A DNA stretch of 16,832 bases from Flavobacterium sp. UBA7665. GTDB taxonomy: Bacteria; Bacteroidota; Bacteroidia; Flavobacteriales; Flavobacteriaceae. The stretch spans positions 1 through 16,832 of the forward strand of contig DLHP01000020.1 of NCBI GenBank assembly GCA_002483285.1, read 5' to 3'. Below the pieces are notes generated by a model that worked only from the letters and a program-made list of their open reading frames with translations, did not search any database and had not been told where the DNA came from. Of this stretch, positions 6,774-14,497 are shown one piece after another (within the stretch, counting starts at the first letter, position 1; each line of letters opens with the position of its first letter). The translations under genes were made by a program, and so were the position numbers.

Positions 6774-7393
6774 TAATAATAAATATCAAGCAAAATCCCT
6801 TTGTCCGATCCATCGATTAATTTCTCAATTCGATCGAAATACTTTTCATTGACCATCGGGCAACCGTAACTGTTGCAAACGGGTTGCTGCTGCTCATCGT
6901 AAGGCATGCGACTGTATTTATGGAGTACTATGTTGCGGGCGTAGGCATTGCTGTTTGAGGCGTCCAATCCGTGCAGCTTGTAGGCTTTCCCGAACTGGCC
7001 GTCATAGCTTTTCCCAATTTCGTATTTTCCTAATGATGTACACAACGACTGACTCACATTGCTGAATTTGAGTTTCCCCGGCACGCCGGTTTCAGAGCCA
7101 GAGCCGTGCGCCACCAAACCCTGGTCGATGATTTTGTTGGTCTTGAGGTCGTAGACAAAAAACCTCTTTTTACCCGAATGGATTTTCATGTCGATAAAAA
7201 ACGCGACCTCGGCATTATAGGATGCATTTTCACCAACTGTTTGCCGCACAGTCGTCACGTGGTCAAGGAGTCGCTTTTCGAAATTCCCTTCGATTTTGGC
7301 TGGCTTCGCCAATTGTTCGTTGTGCTTTTTGGCCGCGAAATTAAAAGCCAGCAAGCCCATTGAAACGATAGATGCCAATACAATTTTGTTCAT
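6773..7393 (-). CDS. Murein L,D-transpeptidase catalytic domain family protein
   Basis: This 206-residue exported protein has a hydrophobic N-terminal signal (about residues 1-21) and a C-terminal YkuD_2-type domain. The presumed catalytic Cys is in CNSYGCPMV (Cys178), with the usual His upstream in IVLHKYSRMP (His158). Other family marks are AHGSGSETG (95-103) and SLGKYEIG (120-127). It should act in the periplasm on peptidoglycan stem peptides, making or exchanging 3-3 cross-links or attaching proteins; the substrate is not known for this subfamily. Residue before GC is Tyr (SYGC) instead of the His of classical SHGC, which I believe is normal for this branch. Its ATG overlaps the stop of a possible 22-codon frame as ATGA. 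It converges on the NADH dehydrogenase gene. Confidence 0.88.
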   Translation of the reverse strand: MNKIVLASIVSMGLLAFNFAAKKHNEQLAKPAKIEGNFEKRLLDHVTTVRQTVGENASYNAEVAFFIDMKIHSGKKRFFVYDLKTNKIIDQGLVAHGSGSETGVPGKLKFSNVSQSLCTSLGKYEIGKSYDGQFGKAYKLHGLDASNSNAYARNIVLHKYSRMPYDEQQQPVCNSYGCPMVNEKYFDRIEKLIDGSDKGILLDIYY

Positions 7394-7458
7394 CGCCCTA
7401 CAATTTCAACCAGCGAGGCTGCAGCACACAAAGACGCCGCATTAAAGTATCTTTTCAT
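7390..7458 (-). CDS. Possible 22-codon leader ORF coupled to the transpeptidase gene
   Basis: An open frame from ATG at 7458 encodes MKRYFNAASLCAAASLVEIV plus GR and stops at TGA, which overlaps the transpeptidase ATG in the arrangement ATGA. It begins with two basic residues and then a mildly hydrophobic Ala-rich stretch. The 4-base overlap is typical of translational coupling. It has no recognised family, is very short, and could be chance; a vestigial signal peptide after a frameshift is another reading. Confidence 0.25.
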   Translation of the reverse strand: MKRYFNAASLCAAASLVEIVGR

Positions 7459-7516
7459 GATTTGTCTGTTTGTTCACCAATTACAACGACAGTATCCTGA
7501 AAATATTTTCCAAACC

Positions 7517-7553
7517 AAAAAAGGAACAAACCAATTAAAGTTTGTTCCTTTTT
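7517..7553 (-). terminator. Bidirectional-looking terminator of the barrel protein gene
   Basis: A perfect 14-bp stem (7518-7531 with 7540-7553) with an 8-base loop lies 17 bases after the stop of the minus-strand outer-membrane protein gene. On the minus strand the stem ends in six T. It separates that gene from the transpeptidase gene, which therefore has its own promoter. Confidence 0.88.
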
Positions 7554-7570
7554 ACAGCAATGTTTTACAT

Positions 7571-8185
7571 TCAGAACGGAAGCGAGTATCCTACAGAAAC
7601 CGTCGGGATGAAATACGTATCCCAACTCTTATGTCTCCCATTGTCATAAAGGCTATTGCCAACCAGCACCGGATGGTTGCCTTTTCCTTGCGGGCTTTTC
7701 AAATAGTACAACGCGCCAAGCCTTGGTGTGAGGTACAGTCCTTTGTACAAATTGAAGACGTAACCCAATTCAACACCCACTAAATCAGAGTACAAATTCC
7801 TTGAAATGCCCGAGTTTTTCTCGGTCACGACCTGTTTTTTATTGTGGTACATCACACGCGTGAAGAAGCCTTTGTCGGTTTTTCCGTTCCAGAAATAACT
7901 GTAATGTACAGAATAAATGTAATCCACCTTAAGGTCAAAACCGTCCGGAGTTCCGCCAAGCGAGGCATTGCTCTTGAACTGTTGGAAACCGAGTTCAAAA
8001 CTATGTGGGCCTTTGCGCACACCAGAATAACTGCCAATTCCGCCAGACATGGCGAGCAAGCCCAAATCAAGTTCGGTAAATACTTTCCATTGCTTTTTTG
8101 GTGTTGTTAAGGAATCGGATGCCTGCGAGAGTCCGTTGAAAGTGAATGCGAAAATAAAAATCAGGGTAAGGGTAATGTTTTTCAT
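7571..8185 (-). CDS. Small outer-membrane beta-barrel protein, function unknown
   Basis: This 204-residue protein has a clear signal peptide (about 1-21, ending GLSQA) and then alternating polar/hydrophobic stretches typical of an 8- to 10-strand barrel, for example VDYIYSVHYSYFW and GVELGYVFNLYKGLYLTPRLGALYYL. It ends in VSVGYSLPF, the C-terminal aromatic expected of outer-membrane barrels. I do not recognise a named family and give no function. It lies 82 bases after the Crp/Fnr gene on the same strand and has a strong terminator behind it, so it may be read with that regulator or from its own promoter; a 15-bp palindrome is present in the gap. The ATG at 8185 gives a good signal peptide. 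Confidence 0.8.
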   Translation of the reverse strand: MKNITLTLIFIFAFTFNGLSQASDSLTTPKKQWKVFTELDLGLLAMSGGIGSYSGVRKGPHSFELGFQQFKSNASLGGTPDGFDLKVDYIYSVHYSYFWNGKTDKGFFTRVMYHNKKQVVTEKNSGISRNLYSDLVGVELGYVFNLYKGLYLTPRLGALYYLKSPQGKGNHPVLVGNSLYDNGRHKSWDTYFIPTVSVGYSLPF

Positions 8186-8225
8186 CGTTTAAAGTTTTAA
8201 TTATTTAACGATGCAAACTTCGGAC

Positions 8226-8240
8226 GATTGAAAATCAATC
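8226..8240. promoter_or_regulatory. Palindrome upstream of the barrel gene, candidate operator
   Basis: gattga-aaa-tcaatc is a perfect 6-bp inverted repeat with a 3-base spacer, in the 82-base gap between the Crp/Fnr gene and the barrel gene. It lies just upstream of GAAGTTTG (minus strand, plus 8214-8221), a one-mismatch -7 box. A second imperfect dyad gacaaatgtc follows at 8246-8255. Spacing is shorter than a canonical Fnr/Crp site. Confidence 0.3.
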
Positions 8241-8267
8241 TATTAGACAAATGTCCATTAATGAAAA

Positions 8268-8831
8268 TCAGCGGATATTGTTGCGAATCCTGCTCAAATG
8301 CCGTGGCGTGACGCTCAACATTGAAGCCAAATGCTGTAAGGGGATTTGCTGTAACAGATGCGGCTCGGTGTGAAGCATTTTAGCATAACGCTGCTCAGCA
8401 GTGAGTACAATCAGGTCATGGCGGCTGGCGTCGATCCCGCAAATTGAACTTTCGAGCAGCCCGATGTAGAACTCCTTAAATCCGGGAACTTCGTCCACTA
8501 ACATTTTGAGGTTTTCCTTGCTGATGAGCGACATACTGCCTTTGGTAAGTGCCCTGACGTTTTCAAGCGAAGGCGTTTCGGCAATAAAACTGAGCAACGA
8601 AGCAAAGAAAGTATTGGGAATGTTCACGTAAGTTGTGCGTTCCTCGCCATCTTTGATGACATAATATTGAAACAAACCGCTTTCTACAAAACCGATGTGC
8701 CTGCTGACTTTCCCACATTCTACTACGAATTCATTTTTCCCGAATTCACGGAAAGTAAAAGCGGCTAAGATCTTATCAAGGCTTTCGCCCTCAAAACCGA
8801 TAGCTTTAAAATAGCGGGTAAGGTTTTCCAT
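8268..8831 (-). CDS. Crp/Fnr family transcriptional regulator
   Basis: This 187-residue protein has an N-terminal cyclic-nucleotide-binding-like beta-roll (about 20-110, with FVESGLFQYYVIKDGEERT at 48-66) and a C-terminal helix-turn-helix (about 162-184) reading IPLQHLASMLSVTPRHLSRI. This short, PRHLSR-ending form is the common Bacteroidota subgroup. The cAMP-binding RxS signature and the Fnr iron-sulfur cysteines are absent, so the effector is unknown. The gene starts 17 bases after the DUF3810 gene and probably shares its transcript; the outer-membrane barrel gene follows at 82 bases and is a plausible target. Confidence 0.9.
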   Translation of the reverse strand: MENLTRYFKAIGFEGESLDKILAAFTFREFGKNEFVVECGKVSRHIGFVESGLFQYYVIKDGEERTTYVNIPNTFFASLLSFIAETPSLENVRALTKGSMSLISKENLKMLVDEVPGFKEFYIGLLESSICGIDASRHDLIVLTAEQRYAKMLHTEPHLLQQIPLQHLASMLSVTPRHLSRIRNNIR

Positions 8832-8848
8832 AGGCTTGGGGTTAAGCG

Positions 8849-9910
8849 TTACAGTTTTTCGGTTTTGTAATAGTTCACCATCAAGTCAACAAACTTACTA
8901 TAACTCTCCAAGCCATCTTTCTGGCTGTTGAATTTGAGGAAGTTGTCATAAAAAACCTTAAAACCCGTTTCAATAAAAGTTTCATGTGCTTCCCAAAACT
9001 GGTCTGATTCCTCGTAGTTTTTGAGGATTCCCTTGTTGATTGTGGGCAACAATTGGTCGAGTGTTTTTTCATCGCGTATGCTCCAATTGTGCAGGCAATA
9101 CCGGAGCGCAAACGAATAACCCGAATACTTAAAATACAGGTCGTCATTTTTTATCGATGCGAGGAAACCAATAAAATTAGCCTCACTTTCTGAGGCAAAC
9201 CCTATTTGGTGCGCCATTTCATGTGTGGCCGTCGTTGGGAAATTATACATCGGCATCCGGTCATTGACTTGCGCCTCGTTGGTAAACGGGTTCAGGTAAC
9301 CCGCAAATCCCATGTAGGTGAGTGGCAGGCTGATCAACGATTGCTTGACGCTGCGGGTCTGGTAAGCGAAAGACGGATAAACCTTCGCAAGGTTTTTATA
9401 CCCTTGTAGATTCTGCTTGAAAACTTGTTCTTGCGAATACGGAAAAACAACTCTCACGCTGTCTTTTTTGGTTATTTGACGGTGAATATCGTTGGTTTTC
9501 GCAATCAGCAATTTCGTGAATTGCAGCAAATCTTCATCGGTATATTCGCGCGCAATTTCCAGCCGGTCGAACATCTTCACGCGGTAATAATTGGTGGCCC
9601 AAAGCAAGTGGAACAAAAAATAAAAGACAGAAAATCCGCTGATGATCTTAAGCAAATGGTCTTTCCAAAGCAATCGCCAGGTTTTCCTGATTCTCCAGAG
9701 CCAGCGTATGATCAAAAAAATCACAATACCATAAACAACATCGCCCACAGAAAACGGGATTTTCCCAAGTAAAAGGTGCCAGAATTGCGCAATCGGTGGA
9801 TAGATTCCATTGCTGTAAAATCGCTCCACAAATTCGGGGAAAAACGAAACGAACTGCAAAACAATAATCTGCACAACGAGGAAAAGCGGTAAGATATATT
9901 TGCGGCGCAC
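8849..9910 (-). CDS. DUF3810 membrane protein with HExxH zincin motif
   Basis: This 353-residue protein (from the GTG at 9910) has three N-terminal membrane segments (about 5-24, 53-71, 88-105) and then a soluble domain containing ATHEMAHQIGFASESEANFIGFL. HEMAH (230-234) and the Glu residues 7 and 9 positions later fit a zinc metallopeptidase (gluzincin-like) site. DUF3810 is annotated as a putative membrane protein of unknown substrate. No ATG is available near the N-terminus: GTG at 9910 starts the conserved RRKYILPLF stretch, and another GTG at 9961 would add 17 residues that read through a likely promoter (TATATTTA, plus 9926-9933). I therefore prefer 9910. It is followed after 17 bases by the Crp/Fnr gene. 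Confidence 0.82.
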   Translation of the reverse strand: MRRKYILPLFLVVQIIVLQFVSFFPEFVERFYSNGIYPPIAQFWHLLLGKIPFSVGDVVYGIVIFLIIRWLWRIRKTWRLLWKDHLLKIISGFSVFYFLFHLLWATNYYRVKMFDRLEIAREYTDEDLLQFTKLLIAKTNDIHRQITKKDSVRVVFPYSQEQVFKQNLQGYKNLAKVYPSFAYQTRSVKQSLISLPLTYMGFAGYLNPFTNEAQVNDRMPMYNFPTTATHEMAHQIGFASESEANFIGFLASIKNDDLYFKYSGYSFALRYCLHNWSIRDEKTLDQLLPTINKGILKNYEESDQFWEAHETFIETGFKVFYDNFLKFNSQKDGLESYSKFVDLMVNYYKTEKL

Positions 9911-9925
9911 AGATTTTAATTTGCG

Positions 9926-9933
9926 TAAATATA
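9926..9933 (-). promoter_or_regulatory. Possible -7 element of the DUF3810 gene
   Basis: On the minus strand this reads TATATTTA, one base from TAnnTTTG, and ends 15 bases before the GTG start at 9910. No clear -33 box is seen. Confidence 0.4.
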
Positions 9934-9945
9934 CGAATGAAATGT

Positions 9946-9975
9946 TTTCGGAATCGCACACAAAGTTTAACTTTG
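9946..9975 (+). promoter_or_regulatory. Promoter of pepD
   Basis: TAACTTTG at 9968-9975 matches TAnnTTTG exactly, with TTTC at 9946-9949 as a weak -33 element at 18-base spacing. Transcription would begin within the 8-base tandem array that follows, placing the array in the mRNA leader. Confidence 0.55.
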
Positions 9976-10020
9976 CCTTAGTGCCTTAGTGCCTTAGTGC
10001 CTTAGTGCCTTAGTGCCTTA
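9975..10020 (+). repeat. 8-bp tandem repeat, 5.75 copies
   Basis: Five perfect copies of gccttagt (starting at 9975, 9983, 9991, 9999, 10007) and a partial sixth gcctta (10015-10020). Degenerate relatives (accttaa, accttac, aacctt) continue to 10040. The array lies between the divergent DUF3810 and pepD genes, in the predicted pepD leader. Confidence 0.95.
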
Positions 10021-10044
10021 ACCTTAAACCTTACAACCTTTATA

Positions 10045-11505
10045 ATGAGCCAGGAAATCAGAAACCTCGAACCCAAACCACTCTGGAACAAATTCGCCGA
10101 CCTCAATGCAGTGCCGCGTCCATCCAAGAAAGAAGACCGTGTGATCCAATTTATGAAAGACTTCGGCAATTCGCTCGGACTTGACACCTTTGAGGACGAC
10201 ATCAGAAACGTTATCATCCGCAAACCCGCAACTCCAGGTATGGAAAACCGCAAAGCGCTTGTCCTGCAAGGCCACCTTGATATGGTGCACCAGAAAAATG
10301 CCGATACCGTTTTCGATTTCGACACGCAAGGCATTGACATGTACGTAGACGGCGATTGGGTACGCGCACGCGGAACAACTTTGGGCGCAGACAACGGCCT
10401 CGGCGTAGCGATGATCATGGCCATTTTAGAAAGCAAAGACATTGTGCATCCGGCGATCGAAGCCTTGTTCACCATCGACGAGGAAACTGGTATGACCGGT
10501 GCGCTCAACCTTAAAGGCGGCATCCTCCGTGGCGATATTTTGCTCAATATGGATACCGAGGAAGATGACGAAATAGACATCGGTTGTGCGGGCGGAATCG
10601 ACGTCACCGCTACCAGAAGTTATCATGAAGAAGAAATACCCGAAGGCTCTGTGGGTTATACGATTACGGTGAGAGGTTTAAACGGCGGACACTCGGGAAT
10701 GGACATCCACAAAGGGCTTGGCAATGCGAACAAAATCATGAACCGTTTGTTGTTTGACGGCTTTGAAAACTTTGGATTACAGGTCGCCGAGATTGACGGC
10801 GGTAGTTTGCGCAATGCCATCCCACGCGAAAGCAAAGCCACGGTGATTATCGCATCGATGTATGACGAAGCCTATGTTTTTGACATGCAGGAAATCATAG
10901 GCGACATCAAGAAAGAATACCAAACCACCGAACCCAACCTCACCATCGAAATCTCAAAAACCGACTTGCCTAAAAAAATCATGGATTTGGGCGTGCAGGA
11001 AGGGATTGTCCGCTCGCTTTATACGGCGCACAATGGCGTGTATCGCATGAGCGCCGATATGGCCGATTTAGTAGAGACATCCAACAACGTCGCGCGTGTG
11101 ATTATCAAGGATGGCCAGATTACCATTGGTTGCCTCACGCGTTCGTCGGTGGAGAGTTCTAAATTCGACCTCGCGAACGCTTTGCGCTCGGCTTTTGAAT
11201 TGTGCGGTTGCGAGGTGACCTTGAGCGGTTCTTATCCGGGTTGGACACCCAATGTAAAGTCAGAAATCCTCGACTTGTTGGTGAAAATATACAAAAAACA
11301 AAATAACGAAGAACCCAAAGTTGTGGCTTGCCATGCAGGACTCGAATGTGGTATTTTGGGAACCAATTACCCTGATATGGACATGATTTCATTTGGCCCG
11401 ACGATTCATGGTGCGCACTCGCCCGACGAACGCGCGAGCATCAAATCATCGCAGAAATTCTGGAATTTTGTTTTGGAAATCCTCGAAAACACTCCGGTGA
11501 AATAA
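10045..11505 (+). CDS. pepD: Aminoacyl-histidine dipeptidase (beta-Ala-His dipeptidase, M20C)
   Basis: This 486-residue cytosolic metallopeptidase hydrolyses dipeptides, classically with C-terminal His (carnosine-like), and many unspecific dipeptides. All M20 marks are present: LQGHLDMVHQ with His77 and Asp79, LGADNGLGVA with bridging Asp116, TIDEETGMTG with catalytic Glu146 and metal Glu147, NMDTEEDDEI with Asp170, the lid-domain stretch GGHSGMDIH, and C-terminal HGAHSPDE with the last metal His (455 or 458). Length equals the family standard (about 485). The ATG at 10045 begins the typical MSQEIRNLEPKPLW. It stands alone with its own promoter, a tandem-repeat leader and a strong terminator, so it is a single-gene unit. 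Confidence 0.95.
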   Translation: MSQEIRNLEPKPLWNKFADLNAVPRPSKKEDRVIQFMKDFGNSLGLDTFEDDIRNVIIRKPATPGMENRKALVLQGHLDMVHQKNADTVFDFDTQGIDMYVDGDWVRARGTTLGADNGLGVAMIMAILESKDIVHPAIEALFTIDEETGMTGALNLKGGILRGDILLNMDTEEDDEIDIGCAGGIDVTATRSYHEEEIPEGSVGYTITVRGLNGGHSGMDIHKGLGNANKIMNRLLFDGFENFGLQVAEIDGGSLRNAIPRESKATVIIASMYDEAYVFDMQEIIGDIKKEYQTTEPNLTIEISKTDLPKKIMDLGVQEGIVRSLYTAHNGVYRMSADMADLVETSNNVARVIIKDGQITIGCLTRSSVESSKFDLANALRSAFELCGCEVTLSGSYPGWTPNVKSEILDLLVKIYKKQNNEEPKVVACHAGLECGILGTNYPDMDMISFGPTIHGAHSPDERASIKSSQKFWNFVLEILENTPVK

Positions 11506-11524
11506 TCGGTTTGTATGAAAATTG

Positions 11525-11556
11525 AAAAGCCCGTTCTAAATCGAACGGGCTTTTTT
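11525..11556 (+). terminator. Terminator of pepD, partly bidirectional
   Basis: A perfect 12-bp stem (11525-11536 with 11543-11554) with loop taaatc ends in six T on the plus strand, 19 bases after pepD. On the minus strand the tail is only four T followed by C, so it could weakly end the convergent PepSY gene as well. Confidence 0.93.
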
Positions 11557-11604
11557 GTTGTCTGGTTTTTCCAAAATGGTACGCGGTAACGCACCCCGAC
11601 TTTA

Positions 11605-12153
11605 CTAATTCAATACAAACAAAACCAGCAACGGGAAAAGGATTCCGGCTACGGCGAGTTTCCAGCCGCGACGCGCAAAGGTGAATTTGCCTGCCGGGAT
11701 CATAATGGCGCCGGTAATGGCGATCGTGATCAGCGAAAGTGCAAACACATCAGAATAATAGATCCACCAATCAGAGGTATTCTTGTGCAGTTTCATTGTT
11801 TGGCTGATCAGCGGCGTTTTTTTGAATGTTACGACTTCGCCGATGCCATTCTTGAGCATGATCTCCACATCATGGTTTTCGTAAGAAATCTTGAGCACAC
11901 CTTTTTTGATATTGTGTCTCCTGAATTTATCGTCTATCCCTAAGCTTTTTCCAAGGTTTTCGGCAAAGTGTTCATTGATTTGGCCTTCGGGCGGAAGCGA
12001 AACACTCACAACTTTGGTTTCTACAGTGTACTTTTCAGGATGCCACGAATCGCGGTGATTCATGAGTAAGCCCGAAAAGGCAAAGGAAATAATCAGCCCG
12101 ATATAGAAATAACCCAGGTCGCGGTGCAGGTTTCTGATTTGAGTTTGTTTCAT
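11605..12153 (-). CDS. PepSY-associated transmembrane protein of an iron-uptake operon
   Basis: This 182-residue inner-membrane protein has three membrane segments (about 13-31, 131-152, 164-181) and a periplasmic domain between the first two. Conserved His residues sit at the membrane edges: LHRDLG (His10), MNHR (His33) and MKLHKNTSDWW (His123), a pattern of the PepSY-TM family associated with ferric-siderophore reduction and often proposed to bind haem. Its ATG lies one base after the receptor stop codon (TAA-C-ATG), so it is translationally coupled to the TonB-dependent receptor. The frame could extend to 12228, but that would overlap the receptor's C-terminus; MKQTQIRN is the natural start. 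The likely job is reduction or release of iron brought in by the receptor. The exact activity is inferred. Confidence 0.87.
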   Translation of the reverse strand: MKQTQIRNLHRDLGYFYIGLIISFAFSGLLMNHRDSWHPEKYTVETKVVSVSLPPEGQINEHFAENLGKSLGIDDKFRRHNIKKGVLKISYENHDVEIMLKNGIGEVVTFKKTPLISQTMKLHKNTSDWWIYYSDVFALSLITIAITGAIMIPAGKFTFARRGWKLAVAGILFPLLVLFVLN

Positions 12154-12154
12154 G

Positions 12155-14437
12155 TTAGAAGTTGTATTGGAATGAAAGCGCGTAGTTCCTTGGCGCAATC
12201 GGGTTGACACTGTTGTCGTCGTGTACATTGTAGCTGAGCGCGTTGAATACGTTGCCCAGTTTCCCGCGTAAGGTCACATGGCCCACACGATACGCAATGG
12301 TAGCATCGGCCTGGTAATACTCAGAAAGCTTTACCGGTTTGCGTGGGTCGTTGGTGGTTACGAGATTGGTTGAACGCCCGGCGTAACGAACGCCTACGTA
12401 CGAATTGATCAGCCCGAGTTCCAATCCGTTGAAACGCCCTTTGCCAAAAGCATAATTCAGGTTCAGGTTGGCGGTGTTCTTGGGCATGTACAGGATCTGG
12501 CTGCCCACGATAAAAATATTGCTGGCGGTGTATTTGATTTCGTTAAAGCTGTATCCGGCCAAAATCGATAGCCCTTTGGTAGGATGTGCGACAAGATCAA
12601 TTTCTACACCCTGGCTTTTGGTTCCTCCGGCGAGTTCCCTGAAATTTGGGTCTATGAGTGAAGTCTGTGCTAGGTTGTTGTTTTCAATTTGGTACACTGT
12701 AACGTTGGCGAACAAGTGGTCGTTGAGCAGTTCATTCTTCATTCCCACTTCGTACTGCTTGATGACCGAAGGCTTGAGCGCTTCCTTGGTATTGTAATCC
12801 AAGCCGGTGTTGGGCACGAACGAATTCGAGAAGCTTGCAAAAATCGACTGTTTGGGATTGGGTTGGAAAATCAGTCCGAACCTTGGCGACCAGGCATTGT
12901 CGTATTGAAGAGTTGTGGTAGTCTTATCAGCTACGTCGGTAAAGGTTTGCGTAGCGGTATCGTATTTTCTCGAAGCGTAGGTGTAAACGGTATTTTCGGT
13001 CTGTTGGTAACTGTACCGAATTCCAGCGAGTGCCTTGAAATACTGGTTGAAACTAATCAAGTCCTGTACAAATCCGCCAACGCGTTTGATGGGCGCGGTG
13101 GTTAGTGTATTCTTATCCATATTGGGGATGTCGCGTCGTGTTGCAGACAAATCAGTCGTGAAAATATTAATAACATCGTATACATTCTTATAGGAATTGG
13201 CATTCGCCGGATCGAGCGGATCAACAGGTCTCCTGTAAACCGACGCCAACGTCTGGGTTTTATAAGTATCGGTATCGGCACCCAAAAGCAACTGGTGTCC
13301 AATCCCGAAAGTGTCGAATTTCCCTCGGATATTGAGTTCCTGCAACCAGTAGTTGTCCTTGGCTTCGCTACGCTGCAAACCGCGGGTCCAGTTCCCGGCG
13401 GCATCCACCGATAATACCGGCGCGGCGTTCTTGGGGCTGCTCAATACCGCATTGGGTCGGTTGTTGCCAAAAAGGTCGGTTTTGTAGTAGCGCAATGAGT
13501 TGACAAAACTCACATCCCAATTGTCGGATAGTTCGTGTTTTAAAGTCGCCGTCAACGAAGCCTGTTCGGCCTTATTGTACGCCCAGGAAACGCCCACAAA
13601 ACGGTCCCTCGGCAAATCGACGAGTGTGTAATTGATGATTCCGGCGCCAAAATCAGGAGTACGTTCATCTTTGGTATAATCGGCCTCGACGAGCAATGAA
13701 GTACGCGGGCTAAAGTTCACGAGCAAAGACGGGTTCACGTATTTTGAGTCAGACGAGACGCCTTTCCTGAAGCTGTTGGCTTGTGTATTGGATGCGTTCA
13801 TCCGGAAAGCGATATTTTTAGAAAGGCTGCCGTACACGTCGAAGGCAGTTTTGTACGAGTCAAAACTAGCCACCGTAAGCAACGCTGATGCACCAAATTC
13901 AAAACGCGGTTTTTTGGTTACGAGGTTCAAAACCCCACCGGCAGTGACGTTTCCGTAGAGGATCGCGGCACTTCCTTTAAGTACTTCTACGCGTTCGAGC
14001 CCGCTGGTTTCTATAGGCATACCGTTGAAATAACGCACGCCGTTTTTAAACGTATTGGAACTTCCGAGCGCATATCCACGTGACGCAATCTCTTCCTGGA
14101 AGCCGCCCGTATTTCCCATAATGTAAACGCCGTTGGTATTTTTAAGGATGTCACTGAGGTTGGCGACTTGCTGGTTTTGTAAAGTGGCATGGCTAATTAT
14201 AGCGCTGCTTTGCGGAAGGTCTAACGGCTTGATACCCGATTTGCCTACGGATGCCGGACTCTTTTGTTGGTTAGAGGTGACGGTAACTTCCTGAAGTACT
14301 TCGCCTTTTTTATTTTTTACGGTATCATTTAAACTACTTGCAACGTCAAGTTCGGATGAATCGGTATAGGCTTTTTGGGAATATCCGACTGATGTAAGCA
14401 GGAATGCAGCAATGGGGAGTAGGGAGTATTTACACAT
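12155..14437 (-). CDS. TonB-dependent siderophore receptor
   Basis: This 760-residue outer-membrane receptor has a signal peptide (about 1-20, ending VGYSQ), an N-terminal LQEVTVTS stretch (48-55) serving as a TonB-box-like segment, a plug domain (about 75-185) with VLKGSAAILYGNVTAGGVLNLVTKKP, and a 22-strand-type barrel ending in the aromatic C-terminus ALSFQYNF. PNTGLDYNTKEALKPSVIKQYEVGMK is typical of the ferric-siderophore (FhuA/FpvA-like, TIGR01783) group. It lacks the N-terminal carboxypeptidase-regulatory-like domain frequent in Bacteroidota receptors and has no secretin-like signalling extension. It imports a ferric siderophore of unknown type using TonB energy. A perfect promoter lies upstream, flanked by two repeated AT-rich boxes that resemble iron-repressor sites. 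The PepSY protein gene follows after one base. Confidence 0.94.
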   Translation of the reverse strand: MCKYSLLPIAAFLLTSVGYSQKAYTDSSELDVASSLNDTVKNKKGEVLQEVTVTSNQQKSPASVGKSGIKPLDLPQSSAIISHATLQNQQVANLSDILKNTNGVYIMGNTGGFQEEIASRGYALGSSNTFKNGVRYFNGMPIETSGLERVEVLKGSAAILYGNVTAGGVLNLVTKKPRFEFGASALLTVASFDSYKTAFDVYGSLSKNIAFRMNASNTQANSFRKGVSSDSKYVNPSLLVNFSPRTSLLVEADYTKDERTPDFGAGIINYTLVDLPRDRFVGVSWAYNKAEQASLTATLKHELSDNWDVSFVNSLRYYKTDLFGNNRPNAVLSSPKNAAPVLSVDAAGNWTRGLQRSEAKDNYWLQELNIRGKFDTFGIGHQLLLGADTDTYKTQTLASVYRRPVDPLDPANANSYKNVYDVINIFTTDLSATRRDIPNMDKNTLTTAPIKRVGGFVQDLISFNQYFKALAGIRYSYQQTENTVYTYASRKYDTATQTFTDVADKTTTTLQYDNAWSPRFGLIFQPNPKQSIFASFSNSFVPNTGLDYNTKEALKPSVIKQYEVGMKNELLNDHLFANVTVYQIENNNLAQTSLIDPNFRELAGGTKSQGVEIDLVAHPTKGLSILAGYSFNEIKYTASNIFIVGSQILYMPKNTANLNLNYAFGKGRFNGLELGLINSYVGVRYAGRSTNLVTTNDPRKPVKLSEYYQADATIAYRVGHVTLRGKLGNVFNALSYNVHDDNSVNPIAPRNYALSFQYNF

Positions 14438-14460
14438 TTATTTAGAATAACTTAAAATAA
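14437..14460 (-). promoter_or_regulatory. Putative iron-repressor box 1
   Basis: tttatttagaataa (14437-14450) followed by cttaaaataa. The same 14 bases recur at 14498-14511. It covers the predicted transcription start and touches the receptor ATG. On the plus strand the pattern is TTTAGA-N5-TnnAAA. The regulator (Fur- or DtxR-type) is inferred from the target gene. Confidence 0.5.
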
Positions 14461-14465
14461 CAATG

Positions 14466-14496
14466 CAAATATAGTAGGCAGATTCCAAACAACAAA
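14466..14496 (-). promoter_or_regulatory. Promoter of the siderophore receptor operon
   Basis: On the minus strand TTTG (plus 14493-14496) and TATATTTG (plus 14466-14473) are separated by exactly 19 bases, a full match to the Bacteroidota promoter consensus. It is the best promoter in the window. The ATG lies 28 bases downstream of the -7 box. Confidence 0.85.
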
Positions 14497-14497
14497 G

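Noticed and set aside
9975..10020. CRISPR-like array
   Set aside because: Units are only 8 bases, directly adjacent and without spacers; this is a simple tandem repeat.
10002..10607. 201-codon minus-strand open frame starting inside pepD and ending in the tandem array
   Set aside because: It is antisense to the first 190 codons of pepD, where every M20 motif is present in the sense frame; Ser/Pro/Met-rich translation is typical of antisense reading.
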